Of a stretch of 64,000 bases of DNA, positions 27,101 to 42,100 are shown piece by piece. The stretch comes from Phaenicophaeus curvirostris. Taxonomy: Eukaryota > Chordata > Aves > Cuculiformes > Cuculidae. Location of the stretch: NCBI RefSeq assembly GCF_032191515.1, contig NC_091409.1, positions 3,612,501-3,676,500 of the forward strand, read 5' to 3'. Each line of letters opens with the position of its first letter. Positions within the stretch are counted from its first letter, which is position 1. Under the pieces are notes generated by a model, which was given only the letters and a program-made list of their open reading frames with translations, searched no databases and was not told the origin of the DNA. The position numbers were made by a program, and so were the translations under genes.

Positions 27101-30100
27101 CTAGTGGTCTCATCCCCGTCTGCCCTTTGCAGAGGGGTTTGCTCAGAGTGCAGGCAGCGTTAAGCAGAACGGAACCTGCATCCAGATGCTCGGTGCTCAC
27201 GTACCCATTTCCCAGCTGGGTAAAGGGAGCTGAAGGCCATAAGCTATTTCCCACATGGCAAATTCCCATCTGTGGCAAGGCAAAGTCCTGCCCCATCCAC
27301 AGGTGGAAAGCAGGACTAAAGAGCCAATTTCAGATGAGATAAAAACTAGCCTCCATAAATCCTGATCCCCAACCCCACAGGTTAGAAATGGGGTGGCGTC
27401 AAAATTCTTTAGTGCTCGCTCTGCAAAGTGATCCAGGGTATTTTGATAGGAATGGTTGGACTCGGTGATCCGGTGGGTCTCTTCCAACCTGGTTGTTCTG
27501 TGATTCTGTGATTCTGCAAGCATTTTTGCTTCAAAAAGGGAAGGAAAAAAAGCCCTCTAGAGTTAATATTCTTCCTTCAGCCGTAACTTCAGTTTTTCAG
27601 CTTTCAGCATGAAGGTGGCGTTGCCAGCAAGACCACCTAGCCACAAAGCCAGCAGGGAGCTTCCAAAATTCTTCTGAACACTGACTCCTTGTTATAAATT
27701 GAGAAGTGGTAATAGCAACAGAGCATATCACATCTGTGCCAGGCACTGGGCCTGGGAAGGAGCGCTCTCCCTACTGCTGAACACAACTTGGAAAGATCCT
27801 TTCAGTCCACACATGTATCAGCATTAGCCATTTCTTTGTCAACAAATCCCTTAATACGTACCCTTTCCATCACGTACAGATGTCCAAAAAAATAATGGAA
27901 TACTGTACTACAAGATTAAACACTTTAATGTCAGCATATGTGTTGCATGACTCTGAACAATGGTATCATTGTGCGTGTACAAACAGCGGGTTGAGGGAAG
28001 ATGGGTTTAATTATCTCCGAAGTAGCAGCAAGTTCTTCCTGACTAAGTTGAACTCCAGCGAGCAAGGGCTGCTCAGGGCAGAAATTAGTACTTCTCTAAC
28101 AAAACGCTTGTGCCCTTTCTGATGTTCTTCCAGTGTTAGGGTTAGTGTCGTACCCCCCTCAGGCAGGGTTTGGAGAGAGAGACAGAGCCACCTGCTTCCC
28201 CGGGAGCTGAGCCACCAAGGAACAGTCGGTGCGGGGGGAGGATGCTCTGAGTCACCACATCCTCTCGCCCCACGTGTCACCCAGGAGATGTTTAAGTTAA
28301 AATTCCTTGGGATGGTAGATGGCAAAGGGGAAACACAATCATTGGGAGGGAAAAGACAGAGAGCTGCTTTTTGCGTTTAGAGACATTCCCCTGCTGGGTT
28401 TTCTTTGCAGGCACTTTAAGGCAATGCTGGATGGTAAAACTCTTTCTTCTTAAAGAACATCCATGAAATATCTAGGCAGGTTATACACAGGTAATCTGTT
28501 TTCTTTTCTGAGTGTGCCCTGATGGGTACCCATTTATGCTGTGGTTTCTCTGCTGAAATCAGAGCCAGACCAGATGAAAGGTATTGTGAAAAATTTACAC
28601 ATGGGACTGCTCTGTGAACACAAAACTCTCCTAATAGTAAACAGACCGACTGTGGTGTGAATCCTGATGCTGAGTTTGCAGCGTCTGTATGTGTATCTGG
28701 GGAAAGCAATGTCAAATAAGCAGAGAAGAGATGTATTTCTTCAGAGTAGCTTATTCACAACCTAACATGCGAAACACAGCAGCACACAGTGCTGCAATCA
28801 ATCTGCAGCTGCTGTAACGCACTTAGGATCACTGCGGGATTTGGGGTGTGTGAGGGAATGGAGAAATGGGGGGGTGTCAAGGGAAAGTAACAAATGGGAG
28901 TTCATGAAGCTGTTCCTTTAGACAGACTCCCCCTAATTCTACCTTCATCTTCCAGAAATCCAGCATAAGGAAATCTCTTGTACCACTGAGTGATTAGGGC
29001 TGTCGCTTCTCTCCGTGTATCTGAAAGGTGGGATACACCTGGAGAGCAGCTCTGAGCCAGGGACCGCAGGCTGTTCGGGGCAGGCTCTGCCTGCTGCAAA
29101 GCATCCTCTGGACATCCCTGTAGTCAAAGTGAGCAGTGAGCAAAATAACAGGCTCATCACTACCGCTTCTTTCTTTCCTCTGCACCAAAACGCACAGCAC
29201 AGGATAACGCAGCCTAAGAGCAGAGGCAAGCTGCTGCCTAATGCATCAGCTAAATCCTCTGGATGCAGCTGTGAGAGGACACAGAAATATGTGTGGACAT
29301 GCAGGAATAAGTTTTTCTTTTCCCTCTAAACATAGATGACTGCTACATTACGCTCTTCTTTCTTTTTGTAATTTGGGGGACAGGAATGCTGCTCTAATCG
29401 TGCTGTGAAATCAGAGCTGTATCTGGTGAGGCTAACCTCACAGGGAAGCTGCACCCGCATTAGGTGTGAACTCCAAGTCACACAGTTTGCCAGTGCATCC
29501 AAAGGTCAAGGAGATAGTGGCAGCCTGGGGAGGAGGGGGAAGAATCACAGATGAGGGTCAGGATGGTGGAGACTGAGGTGGCAGCCACAGCACAGAAAGG
29601 AGTAGTACTGGTCTGGAGTAGAAGAAAGCAGGGTGATGGATGTCTCAAGGGGGAGGAGGCTGCAGAGCACAAAGAGGGAGAAAACTTAGTGACTGTACGG
29701 TTTATTGAGAAAAATAATCCCCCAGTCCAACCAGCAGACAAATGGGGCCCAAGGTGCTTCCTGCAACCTGCTCCGAGGCTGGAGGCCTTTCAAAAAATCA
29801 CTGATGCAAAAACCAGCAGTCTGCTGCCCATCTGCTTGTACGCACAGCCTATACACACAGCTCTGCGTACAGAGCAAAGGGAAATAAATCCCCGGGCCCA
29901 AGGACGGAGAGACAAGTAGCTGAACAGATCTGGTCAGAAATAATGTGTATTCAGCCAGGTAAGATAAGAGGCAGCACTAAAGACTGATACAAGGAAACCT
30001 AAAAATGGGCTATCTGGGATGAAATGTAAATTTTGGAATAAAAAGATCCATATCGGGTAAAGGAAGACAGCCCACTAGTGACTGGTAGTTTGGAAGGGTA

Positions 30101-33100
30101 CTCGTCCAGGGAGGGTGAGGGTAGCAGCACTGCAAGCTTCCCTGCTCCTCTGGGGGTGTCTGTTCATATCCCAGTGTCTGTACCAGGGAAGGAAGCTGGG
30201 AGCCTGCAGCACAGGCACCTTCATCTGCAAGAAGGCATGAGCAGAGGGCGTGCAAAACAAAAGCAAATCATAATATAATAACTCTTCAATGCAATGATTT
30301 GATCGCGCAGAGATTTGACAGCATCAAGTTACGCGCTTGCATTCCAGTAACTACACTGGAGCAAACGAAGAAGGCTTCAAATCTATTTGATAAATTAGTT
30401 ACTGTTAATAATAAACAGCCTGAGTCAGTAATCTTAGGAAGGCCACTGCCCAAGTGTCTCTGACATGTTTATACAAAACAGACAGAAGTGGCTAAACATA
30501 CCACTAATGTCCTGAAGAGGATGTTCATCCCCTGTATGGAAGGCCAGATTCCTCTGCCTGACACCACACCAGTGCAAGAGGATATTGCCTACCAACTCAG
30601 CTTCATTTGTTTCCAAATCTTGTTTTCAGAGCATGAAGAAATTTACAAAGTTGTACCCACAAACTGATGCTTTGAGCTTATATGTTGCTAATTACCTTCC
30701 ACTACATGATTTTTTTTTCAAGTTGCCTTCTGTTTCTAATTACTATTGGGGTGTGTATATATACATAGATATATTAGAGAGTATAAAGTTACTTAATACA
30801 GCAAAAGATTCAACAACATTTGCAAAACTGATATAGAAAGAAGGACTGGATTCTCGACTGGTACAGCTGGTTTAAGGTATTTTAGAAGTAAATGAAATCA
30901 AATGAGAATTTATAATCCTTCCTGAGGTCTGGATTCCATCAGACTAAACTCATTAGGCATTAAGGTGCAGGTGCAGCTAAATAAAGGATTGTTCTGCTTT
31001 CCTTAATACCATAGATTCACATCTTGAGTTCAAAATAAAAGTCTCTTAAAAGCACATGTATATATTGTGCATCTACTGGCAACACTTGAAAGAGAAAGTT
31101 CAGTTGATGGAATCTTCAAATGCCTAATTTTTGTCAAAGGAATGTGCCTGTTTCTGCACTGGCTGTGCTTAGGGACAGGAGAGAAGAAGAGACTGCACAT
31201 TGGCTTCTTAAGGCTTATTCATTTCATTTGCATCAGACTTCCTTCCATATAAAGAACAGCTGCCCAAATAAATAACATAAATCTAATTAAGCTTTATTTA
31301 GTATTGTATTGCAGCAACAATACCAGCATCCCCCTAAATGTTCCAGAGTGCCAGTCTACACCTGCACAACCTCTCTGGGAGGAACACAGTGGGAGTCGAA
31401 GGAACGGGGAATCGAGCCTTTTTTGTGGTTCGCTGCGATAAAAGGAAATAATTTAAGAACCAGTTTTCCAGGTTTGAAACCATATGACTTGCTGGATTTC
31501 TAAGCTGAAACCCCAGATTATGGTTTTACTGAGAAAGTAGTTTGTGGGATATTACAAAATAACTAGTCAATATCAGATGCGCGGCCATCAGATAACGATC
31601 TCAGCCTTTGATTGTAATCAGCAAAACTTCAACTTGGAATGTATACACTCCAAGCTGTGCTCTAAGACCGAAATGGGCTGGACCTTTTGAGCTTGTCTAT
31701 GCAATAACAAACATCTGCACCGCTCTCCATCAGACAAACACTGGGAGATTAGGGGGAAACCAATTATGCAGGGGAAAGGTCCATCTGCCCTGGAGGGGAA
31801 AGCCCTGCAAGAAGCAGAGCTCTCCTCTTGTACCCTTACTGTTACATCTATCACATGTTTTCAGGTGTTCTGTACGTGGGAGGTCCAGCGGTACTAACAC
31901 AATTTATAAGACAAGATTATTAGATAGAAATACAGTGTTTGGAGGGATGGGAGGAAGCTCTTTAGAAAATAATGATTGGAGTCCTCAGTTACTGCTTAAA
32001 AAGATACTCCAGAGTGCTCTTTCTCACAAAAGTGGGACTTTGTGACCTATTTCGCATTTTTCTTTGAGACCATCACGTTTCCTCTGTGCTGCCAAGATCA
32101 GGTGGGGCATGGAGCACAGCGTCCTGGGCTGGAGACATGGGAGCTGAGAGGAGGTCATTGCCCAGCAACGACCCTCACTGCCAGCCACTGCACATCTGCT
32201 CGCTGTCTTTTTGCCTGTGGTGGGAATCGTAGTTTATGCGTAAGATCTTTTTGCTTTCTAGGAAAGGTTGCTGTACAAGACGTTTATTTTTATTGAGAAA
32301 CTGAGAAGGGACTGCCTATTCTTTTAATAATTTGGTATACGGGCCTGAAAACTATGAATGTTAAATACCTGTAAGTTGATGACATCCATATATATTTCCG
32401 CTGGTAATGACAAGTTTAAACTACTATTTCAGAAATGTCCTTAGGAAGGCATATACATATATATGCATGTAGAGAGTGTATGCATGTGTGTACATGCATC
32501 CCCTTTACATTTTAAATGTTGGTGGCCAATGCTCCAGGCATAACAGCATCAGAAAATTTATTTTCATTTCAATTCCCACCCACGATCCCTATTATACAAG
32601 AGGAATTTTTTTTTTCCAGTACAAGATAAGCCCATTGGTGACATCAGCAGCACCTACCCTGCATACCACACTGCAGCTCAGAGATCGCAGGGCTGGATTC
32701 CTGACACTGAGCCTCTCGCTAGGGTTGGGCCATACAGGCCTCCTGAGTCAGCCCCTAACAACAGCATTTTTCTGTTTTGTTTTGGGTTTTTTGTGTCTTC
32801 AAACACAATTTTGCAATTGCAGTTCTGGGGGAAGAGATCAGCTGTTGTAATACACACTTGTGTCCTCGCAGCGGTTTGGTATGAATGAAGGGAACGCAGC
32901 TCGTGTCCTGTTGTGTGCAACCACTAAAGTAGCACAGAAATGAGAGTACGGTGTGTTCATGAAAGTGTCTCTAAAGGAGCAGGAGCACAGACCATTCTTC
33001 TCTAGCTTGGTCTTTTGCCTACCATTCACTACCCTCTTGCTGGACTATAACTGCCACTATGAGGAGGAAAGACTTTCAGTGAATTAAACACGCTGACTTA

Positions 33101-36100
33101 GATTATTTTTTTTCCCCCATCCCGTAATATTTTCAGTGAAACAGTTTTCATCTCACAGTCGTGGACTAAGGAGCAAAGTGACAATTACTGTTTTCTAAAA
33201 CAACATTTGGGGTTTGCTTGACCGTGTTCCTGCATCATTCCAGATTCTTTCATGTATTTCTGTATTCCCTGTGTCAGGTTTTAATGGAGCATAACGGTCA
33301 AGAGATTTCTGGGGATATGGAGTCTAATATTCCTGTAATTTGATTATAATGCATGCCACTGAGTTGCAGGAACTGTTGTATTCAGAGGTCAAAGCTCTGT
33401 TCACACCAATGAGAGAAGTTTTACACCACATGTTCGATTAGCTGCTCCTTTTCACCTGTCTCGGGAGACAAATGATTCACCACATAGTGCTGAAATATCT
33501 TCATCTTCTGATTTGGGCCAAGATTTAAAAGAGTGGTTACTGAAAAGCTTCTTTTTGAGTTGAAGGAAAGAGCTGTGGTGGCCGATTCTTTTTTCAGCTC
33601 TTCTCTTCTGCAGCTTATTACAAGTATATTTGTGTAATTAGTGGGCCCAGTAGTAACGTTGTTAAAATACAAGTGGGCACGTTTATTGTTTCCTCCAAAA
33701 GGAAACAACAAATCTCCAGCAGTTCTGTTTTTTCCCAGTCTCAACTGCCCACTTACTGCTTTATGTAGCTAGCAGACTGTGAGGCTAAAATTACTTCTTT
33801 CTTTTTCTTTCCATTTTTTTTGTTAAAAAGAAAAAAAAAATCTCCTCTCTCTTAACAAATGCTGCATTCTTTAAGGATATGGTCAGAAAGGGCATCTTAA
33901 ACTCAGCATGATGTTTATAGTGCCACACAAGCTTCAGGAAAAGTGATGTGCAGTACTCTTTATTAACATCTAAAAAGTCCCTGTGGGATTATAATTACTG
34001 CACAGTAATAAAAAAATAGAAGTAGCAAGATTAAAATGTTCAGAATATTTTTAGTGATAGAAGCAATAAATTTTAATCTTGAGAACCAGGGGAGGAGCAG
34101 CTTGCTGGCACCGAGCATGCGTGTAGAACAGATGCAATTAGGAACTGATTCCTGTTAGTGGTGAAGTTTATAATTTGCAGCATTGCAGATAGTTGGCTGA
34201 TGTATGTTAAAATATTGACACAACAGTATTTGAACACTACTAAATTGTAAGCACCAGAATTCAAGATTTCTAAATTACAGTAATTTTTAATCTTCCATTT
34301 AACTGATAAACCTGGACTTGCTTTCCCTCAGGGTGCCAAAGGACTCGTTAAAGTCAATGGGCATTTCAGGTACACCAGCAGTGGAATAATACCAGCCCTG
34401 CTCCTAATCCTTGCTTAGTAAGAAACTTGTCTCTGCATCGGGATTATAACTCCCCACTATCGATGCTGTATTATTTTATGAGCATATTTTAGGAGTTCTC
34501 CCAGAGTTCTTCTAGTCTGTTAAAAAAAAAGTTTTACTGCCACTGTGCTGTGGGAAGAACTGGTAAAATCGAGAGGACCAAGGCAGCCGCACTGGTGCCA
34601 AAGAAACGAGGTGACCGAAGGCAAGATTTGGCCCAGTGGCTCCAGTAACAGAGTCAAGGCTCGACCCAATTTACAGCCCCCAAAAGCCAGTGCAGACCCT
34701 GTGCCAGCTCCTCAGACGGTGGCAGCTGTGGTGACTTCACCGCTGGGGTGGCCGAGTGCCAGGCTGCTCCGGCTGAGGATGCTGCCTGGTGACATCAGGG
34801 GGTTTGCGTGGAGGTGTAATCCAGACCAGCATCGCGCCTCGAGAAGCTGCAGCCTAAGGAGAGGAAACTTCTTGCTCATTTGAAAGGCAGTTGTGCAAAA
34901 CAAGCAGACGTTAAAAAACGAGACACGCTGTGATACTGTTGGCCTTATCAGCGTGATGGTGCTCCCTCATCATGAAGAGCCTGCAAAGGCACTCACTTGT
35001 TTTAATTATTATTTAAAGGGAAGTGGTGCCTTCCTTTTCCCCCATCCCCTTCTTCTTCTTTTTTTTCTTTTTTTTTTTTAAAGGAAGGTAGCTTTTAAGA
35101 GCTTGCCACGAAGATCTAAGCGAAAGGATTTTCTCTACTACAAAGCCTGCATAGTTTCCCAGGCCAGGTGGACCCGATAGCACTGACTGCATGCTGAAAA
35201 ATCTCATCCCCACCCTTCAGGCACTTTAATTGTAAGCCTTTCCAGATACGCTGGATAAACACTGTCAAAATGAACCTGAAAGGGTTGTTGCTGTTGGTTT
35301 AGCCCTTAAATAATTATGAGTTTGTCTGTCTAATTACAACATAATCTTGTTTAAACTTGGATGGCTATTTGCAGTATCTTTTAAATGAGGCGGAATCAGA
35401 AACAGTGAAAAACTGAAAATTTACAACTCTTCTACTTTAAGGCAGGGAAAAAAAGAACTTTTACTCCTGTAAAATTTAATCCAACCTGACAACAAAAGAG
35501 TCTAACTTGGAAGCTACTGCAGTAAGATAAAGAGGATGAAAAATAGCGTGGGACCTCCGAGATGCAAGAGAAACTTAATACTCTATGGATAATATTTTTC
35601 AAACAGTTTAGAAATAGTTTAAGGTAATTTACTGGAAGACTTGAGTGACAAAGCACATTACTCCAAGTGCCTTTCCTTCACTAGGCACTTTCTAAATTCT
35701 TTCTCTTTCATTTCTTTACTCTCAGGAGACTTTTAAATCCAGTGAACCAAAACACCACTTTGTTTGTTGGTATAGCAGGGCTGGCACAGATGGCAGGCAT
35801 TGCACCTGCTCCAATAAAAGGGGAAAATGGAGAGATAAACCATAGCACTCATTAAAAGGAATCTACTGAAACATGAACAATTTGTATTTTGAATATCCTC
35901 CAGGAATAAAAGGAGAAATACATAAACAGACCTTGTTTTCACCTTCATCAGTTTAAAACAAATTTATTTAAAGGGAAATTCACATTTGTTTCATGTACAA
36001 AGAGAGTACAGAGCACTAAAGAAACTATGATTTATGCTTTAATTCCTTTAATAAAGCAGATGATTTTATCTAGCTACTTCTATTCTTTTAAAGAAAAATT

Positions 36101-39100
36101 ATCTGTTGGTAATTTTAATCACAATCAGTTAATCACCCTGTTCCTTAGTTGTGGCAGCTTTTTTTACTTTTACATTTTCTCACGCTGAGTAATATCACAT
36201 TCTTATAATCTAGCCCATAATGATCAGAATAGCAACGTAAGCAAAAGTTTTTCTGCCCATCTATTAATAAATAACTAAACCTGTGGGAGGTGGTGGGAGG
36301 AATCGTAGGACAGCTCGTATAGTTAGCAACAAAATTCACTGCAAAATACGTTTTTCCATTCAGAAGGAATATGCTATGTAATACCTCATAGGTTATTAAA
36401 AAAACTTAAATGAGAAGAAACATTAAATAAGAGCTACTCAAAGGATAAATTTCTTCAAACATTTGCCTTGATCATCAGTGATCACGCTGCTCAATATCCC
36501 ACAGACTTCTCTGTATTTCTCACACAGACACAAAAATACAAAATGTTATGAAAATTCCTAAGTATCATTTAATGTTTGCAGCCCTGCACTGTAAAGCCAT
36601 TTGTGTAAAACTGTGGTTGGCAGCTCTCACTCTTCCATGGGAACAAATTAACATTGGCATTCCAAACACAGGAAAGTAAGGAAATTAGAAACACAGTTTA
36701 TATTTGGCCAGTGCTTTGAAATACTGTACCAGGCTACTGATGTCAATTAATGAAAAGCAGAATTTTGTGGAGAGGGTCTGGTTTTGAAACACATTAACAC
36801 ACGTTAAACATGTTTGCACAGGAACTGGATTGTAAGCATCTTGGTTCCAAAACAATAAAGCAATTACACTAAAACTTGTAGTCTCAAAGTTGCCATTAAT
36901 TCAATCCACTCAATGTGGATCACCAAAGGATTTTCACTGACTTCAAGATGCAGATGACACAAATGTTTAAAAGAATGTGCATGCGCAAGGCACAGTATTG
37001 TGGGGCTTGCAAAGGAGCTTGCACCCTAGATAGCTCTTATATTACCTGCCGTCAGTCAGGTAAATATATGTATAAATAATGGAATTGTAGAATTTATACC
37101 TTAACAGAGGGGGGTCTCAGCAAACTTTCTAGTTTTCATCAACAACACAAGGATTTTCCAAAAAGATATTTGAATTAGAATAGGTTCAAATTTTGCACTC
37201 TTTTTCACAGCAAAACTATTTACCGACAAAGCTGAAACACTTCTGGTTTTCACGTGCACATCAAAAAAATCTACATGGCAGTTTATCTCCTGGCACAACT
37301 CCAGTGACTTCAGTGGAGTTACTCCGGCACGGAATTTGGCCCTGCAGCCTTTACAACACAGTTTATTTGTACTATGATTCAGATATTTTGATACCAGGAA
37401 TCTTTCAGCACTGAAATTTCTCCGTATGAAATATGTCTTGTATTAAGAAATATCAGTTTCACGTTTTCGTCAACCATTATTTGTTAAATTCTTTTTGTTG
37501 CAAAGATGGGAATTCAGCTGTAGTTCAACAACGTGGATTGGGCTGATAATGATAAGCAGTGACTAACAGGAGTTAGTTCATCTTTTGATTAGTTGCAGCA
37601 AAGGAAAACTCCCTCAAAAACAATTTCAAGCTTAGGAGAGAAAATGGTTTGAAGCTGTAGCAGAAACTACTGCACGCTCGTTATTTCAACACGGGGGCAT
37701 TTCTTTGGCCCCATTCCGTTCTCACTTGTGCTGGTGTAAATCAAGAAGGAGTTTATGGGAATTACTTTGGACACAGAGTTGTATAAATGCGACCATGGGG
37801 CCATCTTCAGTAGAAATTTGTCAATTTACACCAATGATGACCTAGCCAAGAATTTTCTCTTGGGTTTCCATTTTCCAAAAAGATGCCTGTGCAGAACTTT
37901 ATCCACGTGATTAGTCCTTGTGAGCAGTGCCACTTACTTCAAACAGTTGTAGAATGAAAATCTTCATGCTGAAAGTAATTTAAACAGCTCACTCATTTCT
38001 TTAAAGTTCCTTCCCTTCAGAGAAGAAACATACGTACTATGGCATATTTTATTTTTAGATGTATATAAAATATATATCTATAGTTAATTCATCAGAGTAT
38101 TTTGATGCAGGCCCCAGAGAGGGGGTAAAGGGCTTAAAATACTGCGATCTCTTAATGCTGTGTATCAACAGGTAGTGTCTCTAACTGGCCTGCTATCAGA
38201 ATTTGCTTACTTGTGTTCTTGCTCAGATGACTTCATTCGTCATTGCAACTTCTCACTGGTATTCATCAAGTTAGAGCAATTAAGATGTGTAAAACTAATT
38301 GTGTTATCATTTTAACCACAAATTAACAGTTTCCATATAAATATTAGCATTTCCTCACTTGGTCCAAGGTTAGAATCCATAATGGCACTAACAATATATT
38401 TGATTTAAACTAATTAAAAACAGAGGCTCTTGCAATTTAATATATTGATTTTACCAGTGGGACTTAAATCTTTTATAATAAGTGTACACAGCTGCACCAC
38501 TCACCCACCGCCACTTTTAAACCTAATCCCTGCATTCCTCCTGACAATAACATGACAGGATCCACACATCCCAGTATTAGCCTTAACCCCGGTGACACTG
38601 CCAGAATGTATTAAACTAAAACATTGCAGTGTCCTATTTAAAAGGAGCCTGTCAACAGCCCTCAGTAGGCTTTAATAGTTATAATCTTTTTTTTAATTAA
38701 TGTTTCCAACCCCTTGTGTAACCTTCTCTCACACATCCCTGCCCCCTACCCGAAAACGTGTTTCAAGGTTATTTACAGATGCAAACATAAAGGCTGGTTT
38801 CATGCTGCCTGCCCAGAAACCATTAAGCCCCCTTTGCAAAAGGAGCAACGGGGGTTTGCACGCACACACACACACACAACCGATGGCAAAGCCAAGCTTG
38901 GGTGGGAGCAGGTCCTGTACGCTTCACTTGTGCCCAACTCCTGTTACCAGCATCACAAGATCTGGCCATCAAGCCTTGTCTCCTTCAAAGCACTTTACAA
39001 GCTGTTGTGTTTTGGCTTTTAAACTCCGGTTCCCGGAGGAAGCTTTGCCTCCCCAGGAAAGCCTGTGTGGGAACGGAGGAGAGACCCCGTCTCTGGGATA

Positions 39101-42100
39101 AAACTGTCACAGAGGTGCATGATCTGATGGGGACAGTTTCTGTGTCCTTCTTTCCTTGCGTGAGGCCACCTGTCCTCAGCTGCTCCCTTCTCTGCTATCA
39201 CCGCACCCCTACAGCAGAGGTAAATAGTTCCTGTTCTGTTCTGCCTTTGTGCACCTGAGAATTAGAAAATTACTTAATTGATCTCTAGAATACCTCCTGG
39301 TTACTTGCTGCAGCTCAGCATGCTTCATCCCTTTAGTTCGCTGCAAGCTTTCTACCACAGCTAAGCTTAGACCACCAAGCGTTGCATGTATCCATACTGT
39401 CCAAAACAATCCCAGGATGTACCTGTTCACACTTGAGAGCTTATACCAGTGCTAGGTGGGGGAGAAGGGGGAAAAAAAAAAAAGCTGAAGGCTTGGCCTA
39501 ATGTATGGACAAAGCATGTGATCATGACCAGGCATCCAGGGCTAACGTTTAATCTGCTTTGTTTCAAGTGGGAAATATGTGAAGATCAAATAAGTTCAAA
39601 TCCAGGTCAAATATCCTTGAAAATCTTTGATTTATATAAGCAGGAAAATGAAGTTTAAAAGGAGTGATTATGAAAGGGTTACTAAAAACACAGCTGTACG
39701 CGTACTCTTATATCTGAGGCTCTCCAAAGAAAAACTGTGTGACATCTATATTAACCTTTGGCTGTACACCAATGAAGGCCTGTAGTGAGCTGGAATGCAA
39801 GGCAGCCCCTTCCAAATTTTAACACAAGCCAGGTTACAGCTGCAAATGCCTGCAGCCCGTGCTCACTTTATAAAGTATTCCCTAAAGGAAATTTTTTAAC
39901 TGTTATAGAATCTTTTTCTAATACCCTACAGTGTTAAAGCCTGTTATTAAAGGGCAAAGAGATGGCTCTCGATGCCAAACACTTGTCAACAAAAAGGATA
40001 GCCAGATGGTACGAAATAAAAGGAAACTTGGGGGCTCTTCAGCTTCTTGATTTACATTAACAAAAGCCACTTTCATGTGCTCCTTCCAAGAATGACTAAT
40101 CCCCCCCCCTTATTTTTTGCCAGGATTAAATAATGTTGTTCATTTTATAATCAACCGCGAGACAAATTAACAAATTGCGTTATCACTTGTGCCGACTCTT
40201 TTAAAAAACATTCTAAGCAAGTCTGTTTACCCAGGCAAGATTACCCACATGACATCTCAATTATTTTTAGAAGAGGGTCTAAGTAATCTAGAGGATGTTT
40301 ACTCCTTAGCTGCTGTTTATAAATTTGAAATTAAACTTGTGCAAAAAATGCTTTGCATTTTTTTTCAGTTTCTAAAATGGATCATTTTGTAAAATGTACT
40401 CAGACAGGATCTGAAGTGAAATTCCAAATACTGAAATTGGAGTAATAAATTTTATAAAATTAGCCAGTAATTAACTAACTTAGTCAGACCACTGTGGCTA
40501 AATTATCTTTTAATTACATGTAACTTCATTCTTGACACAGATCCATTCCCCATCCTAAATCTTAGCACAGGTGTAAGCTAAGACAAAATGTAGCCTTTGA
40601 ATTAACTGGTTATAAATCTAAATCTAACTAATTGTCAAGGTTTTACAGTAAAATTACATGCTTATTACAAAGCTCCCTGCAACATAACCCTGACAGGGAG
40701 CACCTGTATTCTCGTTCCTCCCTACCAATACACAGTATAAATTCTTTGGAATGAATATGCACAGATCTCCATAGAAATCAACGTGTGGGGGAGTGTTCTT
40801 TTACTACATAGCCTAGTAAACCCTGTGATGTAAATCTTTATTCTTTTTTTTTAGTACTTTTTCCTCTGAAGTTGTACAACTAGATAGGTGAAGAATATGA
40901 ATAAAAAAAAAAAGTCGCTTTGTAGCTTAGCCCAGAATAATGTTTTATTTATTGAAAATTAAAAGTATTATTTCTGTACTCACTTTTACTTCCTCCATTC
41001 TAAGATGAAAGTTTATTATGCTGTGACACTTCCTCATTGTGACGGCTCCACTGTAGTAATAAAAACCTACCTGTGAAATGCAATGCTCACTGAGTATCTC
41101 TTACAAAACTAGGACACAGTTTACTACAGGATGCATTTAGCAATTCAGCTCTGCTTTAAAAGGGATCATTGTAGAAAGTCTCCAATAAAAATATCAGTTC
41201 TACAATAGATCTTCTAATTTTCCCTGAATGTCATAGAAAACTCTACCTATCAAAGCAGGTGGTGTATTTGACTATATACGGGAGTGAGGGGCTGGTCTAA
41301 TTCATTAAAACATCCATAAACAAGCCTGTCTTTGTCCTATAAAGATGAAAGGCCAATGAATATAATGGGATGAAAGGTGTGCACAGTGATGAAGAAAGCT
41401 ATTATAGATCTATGTCCTTTTTAAACTTGTCCTGGCATGTGCTGTTAACTAGGGAACAAAACAGTACAGATAGACCTCTGAAATGTGCCTCACTGGTAAT
41501 AATTCCACCTGTCCTTCTTGGAACTATTGGATTTTGCTTGCTTTCTTGCTACTCAGTAACCATGCTGACAGCAATTAAATAAAATTATAATTAACTATTT
41601 TGAATAAAGAACACTTTTGGATTTCTAAACTGACTGCAAAAGCCAGCAGGTCAAAATGAACGAATATTTCCGCTATAGTCATCAAATTGCATCGGGATGT
41701 CAATTATCGAATACGTGGAGTTTATACAGGTAGAACCTGCTCTAGAAAACATTTTCACACAGAAACAGACATATCCAAAATATATTTTTATTTTAAAGTT
41801 TATGGATCAATTCTACTCCTTTGTATTCAAAATAACTGGGGACCTGAATATTAGTTCCTTTCATGTAAAACTTCCATGGGCTGCAAAGGTGACTTTTCCT
41901 TCCATAGGAAACTCAGGCTGGGAGCGCTGCAGTTCCACTGACTGCGGTAAATAACTAAACCAGAGAAGCAGAGCTGCTTCCCCAGCGCTAAACTCCCTTC
42001 TATAAGGTACTGACACGTTTCATAAAGGTTCTCTCCTCTCTATCGAAATGGAAACAGAAGTGTGAATTTCACTATCGTTATTTCAACATCCTTTGTCTTC

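Noticed and set aside
35050..35080. Poly-T tract as the tail of a processed pseudogene on the minus strand
   Set aside because: No coding similarity next to it, and processed pseudogenes are rare in birds.
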